Positions 55,681 through 64,000 of a DNA stretch of 64,000 bases are shown here, piece by piece (within the stretch, counting starts at the first letter, position 1; each line of letters begins with the position of its first letter). The DNA comes from Flectonema sp. DT1601. Its lineage: Eukaryota > Euglenozoa > Diplonemea > Diplonemida > Diplonemidae. The notes below the pieces were generated by a model. It had not been told where the DNA came from. It made no database searches and saw only the letters and a program-made list of their open reading frames with translations. A program made the translations under genes and the position numbers. The DNA lies in assembly GCA_964019425.1 (NCBI GenBank), contig OZ025784.1:1550001-1614000 (forward strand), written 5' to 3'.

Positions 55681-56667
55681 ATGAATCCGATGGAAAGGAC
55701 GGCTTGGCTAGTGACAATCGTCATCCTCTGTTGTGTTTTATATATTCAAAGTCGCGGTAAAACTCTTGGGTTTTACGAAGACGATGAGGATACGGTTGCT
55801 GCAGAGGTGCAATACAATGAAACACTTTTAAACAAGTCGATTGCTCCGATAGTTTTTTTCAACGAACTAAGCGATGACGACCCATTGTTGAATGATGAAC
55901 TGAAATTAGAAGATTTCGGATTCGTGCATGTACCAAAAACTGGAGGTACGTTTATTGAAAAAATGTTTCAAGAAAAATTAGATTTTGATGTTGGGATGTA
56001 CGGCAAGAATCCAATCACGACCGCTACTACTCAGGGTGATGAAGAGGGAGTAAAGGAACTGAACATGCGAAAATGTTCATTTTGGCATCTGCCAACCAGG
56101 ATAATTTCAAGAACAGCAAGCAAGACAACATTTCCATGGGGAGCCAAGTGGGTTAATCAACCAAAATTCACAGTAGTCAGAGACCCTCTCAAACGATTAA
56201 TCAGTGAATATAACTACGTTCATGCTCACGACTGGGGACGTCGAATTTTAATACGGTTCTGTTCTGTCTGTAAGATCTTAACACCACAAGATATGTGCAA
56301 ACCTGAAATTTTCAATGACATTGTTTATAATTTATTAGTTCAAGTATTCGACAAGAGGAGAATGAGAATATTAAATTGTCACTACTGCCCTCAAATTGAA
56401 TACCTCACAGACACTACAGGCAGTCAACACGTTCGATACGTTCTAAAACAGGAAAAGTTGACTGAACAAATGCTGTTATTCCTCGACAAACTAGGCCACA
56501 GTGTAACCAAAGAAGATATTTCGTCGTTCTCAAATAATCATAAAACACCTGAATGCACTGTGAGTGCTTCACAATTAACTAGACGTACATTAGAAAAAGT
56601 TATATCAGTGTACAGAGAAGACTTTGAAAGATTAAAGTACGATATTCCAGAATTACCTGAAGAATGA
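55681..56667 (+). CDS. Golgi-type sulfotransferase 2
   Basis: A 328-residue paralogue of the preceding gene with the same plan: membrane anchor TAWLVTIVILCCVLYIQS near the N-terminus, an acidic stem, then the catalytic domain. Unlike copy 1 it has standard family motifs: VHVPKTGGTFIEKMF (5'-phosphosulfate loop) and VVRDPLKRLISEYNY (3'-phosphate site with the conserved Ser). It therefore looks catalytically competent. Likely role: PAPS-dependent sulfation of a Golgi glycan. The start follows CTATTCTACAG by 17 nt. Parts of its 5' flank recur after its stop codon. Confidence 0.85.
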   Translation: MNPMERTAWLVTIVILCCVLYIQSRGKTLGFYEDDEDTVAAEVQYNETLLNKSIAPIVFFNELSDDDPLLNDELKLEDFGFVHVPKTGGTFIEKMFQEKLDFDVGMYGKNPITTATTQGDEEGVKELNMRKCSFWHLPTRIISRTASKTTFPWGAKWVNQPKFTVVRDPLKRLISEYNYVHAHDWGRRILIRFCSVCKILTPQDMCKPEIFNDIVYNLLVQVFDKRRMRILNCHYCPQIEYLTDTTGSQHVRYVLKQEKLTEQMLLFLDKLGHSVTKEDISSFSNNHKTPECTVSASQLTRRTLEKVISVYREDFERLKYDIPELPEE

Positions 56668-56739
56668 TCACTGAGTGAAATAAAAGAGTCACTATCTCTC
56701 TGAGTCAATTAATGAGACCAGTAGAATCTTACTTTCTTC

Positions 56740-56808
56740 GCTGAAGAGAGCTGGGTAAGGGGAATGGTCCGAAGAAAGCTTATTTGTTGTCCTACGGATT
56801 TTTTGCAT
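56740..56808 (+). repeat. Dispersed element, copy B
   Basis: It matches the element at 34983-35085: GCTGAAGAG, GGGTAAGGGG, AATGGTCCGAAGAAAG, TTTGTTGTCCTACG and ATTTTTTGCATT are shared in the same order, with about 30 nt missing in the middle. It starts 72 bp after the sulfotransferase-2 stop codon. The donor-like GTAAGG and the Sm-like ATTTTTTG are kept. Confidence 0.5.
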
Positions 56809-56937
56809 TTTGTTTCATCCGATTGGCTGACAGCCTTTTTAATAAATTTTATTAAAAAGCTAGTTTGATTTTTCAAAAAAAAAAAAAAAAAAAAACTTTT
56901 AAAAACTGGATTGAAGTTGAAATCTACGTATTCCACA

Positions 56938-57051
56938 GTGTTATATGGAACAGCAGAACAACGTGTTTTTATTTAACTTTTTTTTTTTTTTAAATTTTTT
57001 TAAAATTTTAATTTAGTGCACAATCTAATAACAAAACTCATATTTTAACAG
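56938..57051 (+). repeat. Repeat of the sulfotransferase-2 5' flank
   Basis: GTGTTATATGGAACAGCAGAACAA at 56938-56961 matches 55588-55611 almost exactly, and AATAACAAAACTCATATT followed by TTAACAG (about 57027-57051) matches the AATAATAAACTCATATT..TACAG that precedes the sulfotransferase-2 start. No sulfotransferase frame follows, so this may be the remains of a third tandem unit or an independent use of the same upstream element. Confidence 0.5.
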
Positions 57052-58461
57052 TTACCGGAAGACACGTGTCCCCGTAATAAGAGATTATTCATTCCCCAAC
57101 GAAAGGCGAGCTCCTGAAGAAGAAACGCCCTATCTGGGAGACAACGTTTTTAAATAGTGGAAAGCATTGATTAGAGCTTTAAAGTAGTATTTTTAATGTG
57201 GAGAAAGTGTTTCTTATCAATCTTCAAATGTTCATTAAAATTATAATGTTTGACAGATGCCATGAAACAACGAGAACACTAATTGTTAACGATAGCCGTC
57301 CTCTAATAAGTGTATTACACTGTTGTTGTGAGTGTTTTGCAGGTTGTGTTTACGTCACCTCTGCATAGGAGGTACACCTTCCCATTGTGGTTCCCACCAA
57401 GACACATGTTTTGTTCTCTTTCCGGTGCACCTCTTTCCTTTTTTTGTTTATTCTGTTCCTGTGTTTATTTACTTTTTTCATTTTTATTTTAGTTTTTGTA
57501 TTTTAAGGAAACACGACAGTCTAGTTGAGGATGCCCGTGAGTGTCAGAAATGGTGGGTTTACGTACCTCCTGATAACAACCTACCGTAAGATAGCAGGAA
57601 GACGAGCAGCGGTCAAAGACTGCTTTAGCTCGATTACTCTTTCTTGCTGGAACAGGTTGCTCCTGGAGTGGGCGTATGCATATCAGACTCAATTGACGAC
57701 TTCAAAGGCCTGGTTTTCTTTTCAACTTAGGAAACTCTTTCCTCTACCCCCACCTCCCCGCCAAGTTTTTTTTTAAAAATTAACCTTCATTTGGCAAGTT
57801 TTGTGGTCCATTTCTTTTTTCCCCCCATTGAATCTCCTTTTTTTTTGTTGCATATTGTAGATAGTGTTACTTCAATCATTTATAACGGGGAGTTTTGGTT
57901 GTGAAATTAATTAGAAGAAAGTTGAGAGGGGGGAAAATATAAGAGTGAACGAATATTGACTAATTTCCTCTTTTTTTTCCTCTCTTTTTTTTTTTAATCC
58001 TTAGCTCCTTGAAAAAACAACATACAGGATTGGAGAATGTATCAAGGCAAATCAAATTAATTTCAAGAATCTTTTTTTTTCTCTTTTTTTTCTCCTACAT
58101 TTAACAAGTACTGTAAGAATTTTAGGTCCGGCGCAGTTATGACCCTTAAACTGACTGTCATCTTACCTGATCCTTTTGGTTTTCATTTCTTGCTGAGTGA
58201 TATGGCTATGTGCTGCCCAATCTTTTGTGGTACATTTCTAAAGCTTTTCGGTAAGCCCGCAGTACAATTGTAATGCTTTGGACAACTGGGGGTGAACGAT
58301 CCTCGGTACTGTTCCGGGGTTTTCTATTTTCTTTCGTGGAGTGTGGGCATATGGCACATGTGGTCGTATTATAAAGAAAGATGTATATGAAAGAAAGAAG
58401 ATTTTTTATTTTTTTTCACCTTCCCCCCCACTCCCAGATCATTTCTCTTTTATTTTCTTTA

Positions 58462-58597
58462 GTTGTTTACAACCTGTTAGCCTCTGGGCAAGGTGGAGGC
58501 TGGAAGTCGATCACTTCCAGCCAATACTATGAAACTACAATCTTCGCGATTGGGTCCTTACTGATGCTGGGTACCCAGACCCCTCGTCGTCATCAGT
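58462..58597. ncRNA. Candidate structured non-coding RNA
   Basis: Within 136 nt there are three perfect inverted repeats: GTTG-TTTA-CAAC (58462-58473); GGCTGGAAGT (58498-58507) with ACTTCCAGCC (58513-58522) around a 5-nt loop; and ACTGATG (58560-58566) with CATCAGT (58591-58597), enclosing the 12-nt palindrome CTGGGTACCCAG (58567-58578). The stretch is GC-richer than the spacer around it and is followed within about 12 nt by an A run. It does not match any RNA family I can recognise. The strand is unknown. Confidence 0.4.
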
Positions 58598-60524
58598 TTG
58601 TATTTTGCTAAAAAAAAAAAAAAAAAAAAAGAACGAAAAAGAATGTTAGGCAGCACACGTAAACCTCCTTTAGTATTTATTAGTTTTAAGTTTGTTCACG
58701 GTTTTCGTGCACGAACAAAAAACATCACAGTGTTATATTACTATTATTTTTGTATAGTTTTAGGTAAAGCCAAATTTCTTTTTAAACGTCCGGTAAAAAA
58801 GTTTTCTCCACTTCAGCTTTCGTGTTCTCTATTATGTATGCTTGCTGCTACAGCCAAGATTCTGCCCTCATTGCTGTTTGTATAGTGAGATGATGAGTTC
58901 CATGAAAAAAAAAGTGAAATTCGCAAATAAGAAAAAGCGAGGAAAAAGCTATGGTAGGGAAAACTTTTTAACGTGATCGTTTTAATTAAATTTGTTTTTA
59001 TTTATTTTCTGTATCTAAAAAAAAAGAATAAGGGATGAGGGTAACTAGACACTTATGAATTTTTTTTAAATTTCTTTTTTTTTAAAAGATAACTGAGCCG
59101 AGAAAACATAAAAGTGGGGATTGCGAACTAGAGAACCTTCTTCGGCACTTTAGAGCAGGTCTTTGAAAATTTTCACGGTTTTCAGATGAGGTTATGTCGC
59201 AGCTAAAAGGATGATTTTCATGAATTGTCCAGCATATCCTGCCCCATGAACTCCTTCTGACATGCTACGAAACTGCGTGCACTAGAGTCACCCATAAATA
59301 TGATCATATTAATGCTTTCCCAACTTCATTTATTGAATGAGTAGTGTTCGTAGGCTTTGTTATCGTTATCCCTCTCCCTCCTCGCTGCCGCTGACAGTCA
59401 AGATTGTCGGAGAAATTGTTATTCCTTTTGAGCTTGAAAATGCAGTATCAAATTACTCCCTCTCCATTATTGTTTATGATACGATGGGTTCGTGTTTTGT
59501 ACAAAATCGAATAGTTAACCCCCCCGCATCGTCGTTGTATATTTAATTATAGTGAGTAACTCTGTTAGGAGTGTGTTATCGCTTTTAGCAAAACTAATTA
59601 CTACTTGTGTATCTTTGGTTTTGGGTTTTCACCTGCGCAGCTAAATTAGTAAAAAAGATTTATAGTGTTTCACCTACACTGTCTGTGCCGGTGTTAGTCA
59701 AATCTTTTTTCCTGGTTAAAATTACGTCGTTGTACTTATTGAATAACTGTTACCCGCTTTCCCAGGAATTTGACTTTACTGATTTCACAAAAAAAGAAGA
59801 AAAGAAAAAAAAAAAAAAAAAAAAAGGAGAATTTTTTTTAATTGACCTTTCTATGATACGTACATATCAATAGCCCCCCCCCTCCACACTCTGGTATTTT
59901 AATTTAATTTATTTGTGTTTTTTTTTTAAAAAAAAAAAAATGCAATTCCCTTGGGATAGAAATCATATTGTGTGTCGCTCTTTCTTTTTTTTCTTCTTCT
60001 TTTTTTTTTTTTTTTTTGTGTGCCTTGTTGTATTTGATAGAAAGAGAATTGTGACAGTGAATGACCCGTTATTATTTCTTGAATATTATAACTGTTGTGC
60101 ATACTCACTCACACAAAAAAAAGAAAAAAGAAAAAAAAGAAAAAAAAAAAAATGCACAGGAGAAATGTGAATTTATTGTCAGATTATTCTGGAAAAACAC
60201 AAACTAGTGTTCTTTAGCAATTTAAACAAAGCTGCCAATTCCTCCCGAGAGAGATGTGCTTAACTAAAGATATATATATCATAAGAACTTGTGATCACAA
60301 TCAAAAGATAAAAATAAAACAAAAATAAATAAGCAACTATACCAAGCACTTACTAAGTGGGGATGATTCAGTCTCAATTCTGATGAAGAGATAGAGTAGA
60401 CGGGTTAGAGAGCTAGGGTATCAAGTAAACTATATTCTTTTATGTATTTTGATAACAAATACGATTGTATTTTTTACAAAAAAAAAAATTAATCAAGCAA
60501 TTAAGTTCCAGTCCGATGCTGCAT

Positions 60525-60560
<36 letters not shown>

Positions 60561-61440
60561 TGTTTAATCTTCCCTTGTGCGATTCCAACCAATATTTTCA
60601 AATCATTTTTTAAAAACGTGTGAGTTCTGGCAGACATGGACACTTTTTTTCTTTTTTCACGGATTTTTCAGAGAGGGTCTTGTTTAGGTTCAAGGTTGTA
60701 AGCGGTGGATTTATATGTTTTTTTCGTTTCTAAAAAAAAACAATGCGTGTTGAAAATGGTTAAGAAAAAGAAGGTAAAAACTGCGTTTTGTTCTGGAGTG
60801 GCATCGATTTTCGAGACAGATACTTTTTAATATTAAAAAAAAAAAAATATTTCAATCCTTGAAAATCTAAAATTAATCAAACCTGGTTTGGGTTGTACAA
60901 TATCAAAGCAGCTGGATAATCATCAAAAGTAGAAACGCGGGGTAAAAGTTTCACCCGCAGGTTATGATGTGTTTCTAGCATAGCGAACCATGACTGGGAG
61001 TTGTCAAAAAACAACATATTTTTATATTTCAGTTTGAATTTTGCGATCAGAATCGCAGTTTTACGACTTGAATCATAACATTTGTGAGGTTACTGACAAA
61101 AGTTGAAAACCCCGTCTTTGGGAACGCCTCTGTGAAAGGCGAATATGTCAATTTGTGTTTTCTTCCCACGAAAAAAAGAAATTAAAAAAGTGCACAAAAA
61201 AGGAAAGGAAAAAAAAGAAAAAAAAAAACTTAAGGTATTCAACAGTATATCATAACTACTATTTTAGGCATTTTTTGATTTCATTCTATGGCCCCCCCCA
61301 ACAGTCCTAATGAAAAGTTAAAGCAGCTCGGGGAGAAGTATCGGCATCGACAGTAATGATTATTATTTTGGTGTCGGATTTTATTTTTTATTCGTTCTTT
61401 TCCATTCCTTTGAAGATTCCTCACTCTCTTACATCACAAA

Positions 61441-61838
61441 ATGGGTTTCCTCGACGCTGATATCCTCTACCCTTCCCTGAAGGACCAGAAGAACGCTCAC
61501 AAGCGTAAGAGATTGGTTCAGGGACCAAAGTCAAGCTTCCTTGACGTGAAGTGCCCTTCATGCTTCCAGGTTTGTATTTACCTTGAGAGTAGCTTTATAC
61601 CAACGTGAAATTATAAACGAATTCATAAATAGGTCACCACCATCTTCAGCCACGCATCCACTGTTGTTGTCTGTGCTTCATGCAGCACCGTCTTGGCCCA
61701 GCCAGCTGGTGGAAAGGTTTGTTTTCACTTGTTTTAGTACCTTTTTAAACAATGATTAAAAAACGTTGAGGGAAAAAAAAAAAAAAAAAACAGGCTCGTC
61801 TTACCCCAGGAAGCAGCTTCCGTACCAAGAACGAGTAG
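61441..61838 (+). CDS. RPS27: Ribosomal protein eS27 (RPS27)
   Basis: Three exons, 61441-61569, 61633-61716 and 61794-61838, introns 63 and 77 bp, giving 85 residues (human 84). It is a zinc-ribbon protein of the 40S subunit. The four zinc-binding Cys are present as VKCPSCFQ and [10 protein letters not shown], with the conserved [12 protein letters not shown] and [13 protein letters not shown]-terminal segments. Third codon positions are C/G-rich like the uS10 genes. The nearest acceptor-like site upstream is TTTGAAG ending at 61415, 25 nt before the start; it is AAG rather than the CAG seen at the other genes. The second intron contains an A18 run just before its CAG. Confidence 0.95.
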
Positions 61839-62404
61839 GAGTGACTGCTGGCCAGCTGTTTTCACAACAACACAAAAGGAATCAAAAAGTAATGTAAAGG
61901 CGCGCGATTCGCACCCACAGAACTGTTTACTGCTACGGGCTAAGAGGCAATGTCTATCTTTTAATATCAATCACTATGAAAAACTCATCACGATGATGTG
62001 TTAATGACCTTTATGTGGAGTTGTATTTGACATTTCCAGTACTCTTTACGTTTTTAGAACCTTGCGAGGCAAGAAGGAATACAAAAAAATAAAAAATAAA
62101 AAATAAAAATAAAAATAAAAGAATTTTTAACAATGTTGTATGAATTGGAAGAATATTATTATTTTATACTACGGGTTGCGGGACTAACCCAACGGCGCAA
62201 CTGAAAGCCACATTCGTAGACAACAGCCTCTTTGCCCGTACAGCAATTGATCAATGTGGAGTTTCAATATGATTAGGTTCATTCTTGTTGTTATTACCTG
62301 ACTTTCAACATGTTCACAAACACAATATGACGGGTCATGAAAGAGAGAAAAACTATCCTTGAAGTGGAACTGACATCTGAAAAGGCTTTACCTCACTAAC
62401 TTAA

Positions 62405-62432
62405 TTACAGTCCCAAAGGGAAATAATAAAAA
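62405..62432 (+). promoter_or_regulatory. Acceptor-like site and 22-nt leader of COX5B copy 1
   Basis: TTACAG followed by a 22-nt A-rich leader up to the ATG is identical before the second COX5B copy (63657-63684), whereas the DNA immediately upstream of TTACAG differs between the copies. Homology that starts exactly at an acceptor-like AG is what a spliced-leader or 5' UTR splice site would look like. Confidence 0.5.
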
Positions 62433-63286
62433 ATGGCACTCAGGGTAACCCCCAGAGCTCTCTCGTTCTACCCGCTGAGATCACCGAACTTCAAACAGCG
62501 GGCGGATAAGGTTTTCTTTAGACCATGGGCACTATTTCCATTCTGTATGTTGCCTTGATAATGTGTTTTGTATTTATTGAAGTAAGTTAGTAAGGGATCA
62601 TCGGAATTAAAAAACAAACAAACAGTGCATTCGACATTCCCAACTACTGATGCTCTTAAGTCATACAAGAGAAAGCGTGTTGAAGTTGAGCGTCCAGCTG
62701 AGGCGTGGAGATGGGATCAGAGAGGTAACATTTGGTTGCCAAACGAGCACGAACAAGAAGAGTTCAACCATCTGTATGCATTTTATTAACGTGTTGTTGT
62801 TTTTGTTGTTGTTGTTGTTTTTGTATTGTCTTTTATAATAATATTAAATAAACAGCCCATACGTTGGAGTTGGACACTTGTACGAAGAGCTTGCTGGATC
62901 TGAAAAGAACCCAATCGTTCTCACTTTCAGTGGTTCAGAAGATGACGAATTCTTCTTCGCATGCACTGGTGACTGCGCACGTATGTAGATATTATGTTTC
63001 ACTTTATTATGTTCTCTGAATCTATAATGGTAGAGAAAACAAAACAAAAACAGCAAACATGGGTAAAGCCCCACGTTACTTCCAGATCTTTGGTAACACT
63101 ACTATGATGTGCCCAGACTGTGGTCAACACTTCCACGCCAAGGCTGTTGAGGATGTTATTTTAGATCCTGACTGTCCACGTAACTGGCCTGATCACCCAA
63201 GATTCAGACAGCCACTTTTGTACGAGGAGGTTGAAGAACTTATTGAGGAATGGTTAGACCGTGGTGTTGAGATTATGTTGTATTAA
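62433..63286 (+). CDS. COX5B: Cytochrome c oxidase subunit Vb (COX5B / yeast Cox4), copy 1
   Basis: Four exons, 62433-62544, 62626-62773, 62856-62980 and 63054-63286, introns 81, 82 and 73 bp; the joined frame gives 205 residues. It is a nuclear-encoded subunit of respiratory complex IV on the matrix side of the inner mitochondrial membrane. The N-terminus MALRVTPRALSFYPLRSPNFKQR is a typical Arg/Ser mitochondrial presequence. The C-terminal zinc-binding region is clear: FFACTGDCAPNMGKAPRYFQ, then MMCPDCGQHF, matching the C..C / CPxCG pattern of the family. A C-terminal extension of about 50 residues after CPDCGQHF (ending EEWLDRGVEIMLY) goes beyond the human protein. The PYVGVGHLYEELAGSEKNPIVLTF segment fits the subunit core. 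Confidence 0.9.
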
Positions 63287-63656
63287 GGATTCTACTACAG
63301 TGTCCCACTCTGCTTTCAAAAGCAAACCTGAACAAGCACGAGCTATGCTCATTGAGCCTCTGGCTAGCGATACCAGCCTTGGTTGGTTACCAAAAAAGAA
63401 ATAAAAAAACGAGAAAAAAGAAACTAACAAAGTATATATTCGGTAAATATTTGCGATCTCTCTACGAACAAGGATCACAGTGTACCAGTGTTTTTTCAAT
63501 TAGCTAGCGAGTGTTGACGTAGTTATGTTATCTGGCAGTCTGTTGTTGGTTTCGTATTCTAATTATTTCAGGGAAATAATTTAATAAATGAGATTTGAGC
63601 TCGAGATGATTATTCTATTCTGTTATTACGTATTTAGAGTACATTGGTAATCTTAG

Positions 63657-63684
63657 TTACAGTCCCAAAGGGAAATAATAAAAA
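63657..63684 (+). promoter_or_regulatory. Acceptor-like site and 22-nt leader of COX5B copy 2
   Basis: The same TTACAG plus 22-nt leader as at 62405-62432, preceded by different sequence (TAATCTTAG rather than ACTTAA). Confidence 0.5.
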
Positions 63685-64000
63685 ATGGCACTCAGGGTAA
63701 CCCCCAGAGCTCTCTCGTTCTACCCGCTGAGATCACCGAACTTCAAACAGCGGGCGGATAAGGTTTTCTTTAGACCATGGGCACTATTTCCATTCTGTAT
63801 GTTGCCTTGATAATGTGTTTTGTATTTATTGAGTTAGTTGAGGGGACGGAACTAATAAATAAAAAAACAAACAAACAGTGCATTCGACATTCCCAACTAC
63901 TGATGCTCTTAAATCATACAAGAGAAAGCGTGTTGAAGTTGAGCGTCCAGCTGAGGCGTGGAGATGGGATCAGAGAGGTAACATCTGGTTGCCAAACGAG
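63685..64000 (+). CDS. COX5B: COX5B copy 2, 5' part only
   Basis: Exon 1 (63685-63796) is identical in length and protein to copy 1. Intron 1 is 63797-63878 (82 bp), and exon 2 runs from 63879 into the window end. Only synonymous differences are visible (AAATCA for AAGTCA, ATCTGG for ATTTGG). The first 36 or so bases of intron 1 match copy 1 and the rest differs. The gene is cut by the window, so whether it is intact cannot be judged. Confidence 0.9.

Larger units (their letters stand above)
56668..61415. other. Longest structured spacer in the right half
   Basis: 4.7 kb without a convincing protein gene. It contains copy B of the dispersed element (56740-56808), a repeat of the sulfotransferase-2 5' flank (56938-57050), a block of higher complexity at 57300-58600 with several perfect hairpins near its end, and many T/A runs. 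Short frames at 57310-57776, 59337-59546 and 59607-60170 have no recognisable domain, and part of them is homopolymer translation. Confidence 0.55.

Noticed and set aside
57310-57776. Overlapping short frames in a more complex spacer region
   Set aside because: Three overlapping frames of similar length, none with a domain or a consistent codon pattern.

Overview
This window is nuclear DNA from a flagellated single-celled eukaryote. The genes are protein-coding, all three standard stop codons are used, and short GT-AG introns (about 60-85 bp, rarely longer) interrupt several of them. An almost complete axonemal outer-arm dynein heavy chain shows that the organism builds a motile flagellum. 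A cytochrome c oxidase subunit shows that it respires aerobically. Spacers are AT-rich and full of long T and A homopolymers, including runs of 51 T and 49 T. I cannot assign the lineage from the sequence alone.

All 23 genes I can support lie on the + strand. Nearly every start codon has a splice-acceptor-like AG (mostly YCAG) 3-32 nt upstream, with no obvious cis donor in most cases. These two facts suggest a directional gene array whose mRNAs may be matured by spliced-leader trans-splicing. This is inference and can be tested with RNA data.

Layout. 1-529: 3' end of an Arg/Ser-rich protein gene. 3.1-7.1 kb: a thiol dioxygenase (ADO/PCO family) and a Ser/Thr kinase. 10.9-14.3 kb: a hypothetical protein, an LRR/zinc-knuckle protein and a ubiquitin-like/LRR protein ending in a CaaX box. 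14.8-29.4 kb: outer-arm dynein beta-type heavy chain in nine exons. 30.5-31.4 kb: a zeta-toxin-fold P-loop kinase. 36.4-44.5 kb: a helical hypothetical protein, a ubiquitin-like/ankyrin protein, a small possible DM10-like protein, and a large secreted/transmembrane protein with a Pro-Thr stalk, beta-propeller-like repeats and cadherin-like domains. 46.9-48.4 kb: a second CaaX protein with ubiquitin-like domains and a 68-aa membrane protein. 48.7-51.0 kb: three tandem copies of ribosomal protein uS10 (RPS20). 51.3-53.4 kb: a methyltransferase-like protein. 53.7-56.7 kb: two tandem sulfotransferases. 61.4-64.0 kb: ribosomal protein eS27 (RPS27) and two tandem COX5B genes, the second cut by the window end.

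The large spacers (530-3113, 7052-10900, 31367-36341, 44458-46890, 56668-61415) contain no convincing protein genes. They do hold several strong inverted repeats and two families of dispersed short repeats. One family carries a donor-like GTAAGG and an Sm-like T-run and could be an snRNA or spliced-leader RNA gene. I saw no tRNA, rRNA, CRISPR, retroelement or virus-like element.
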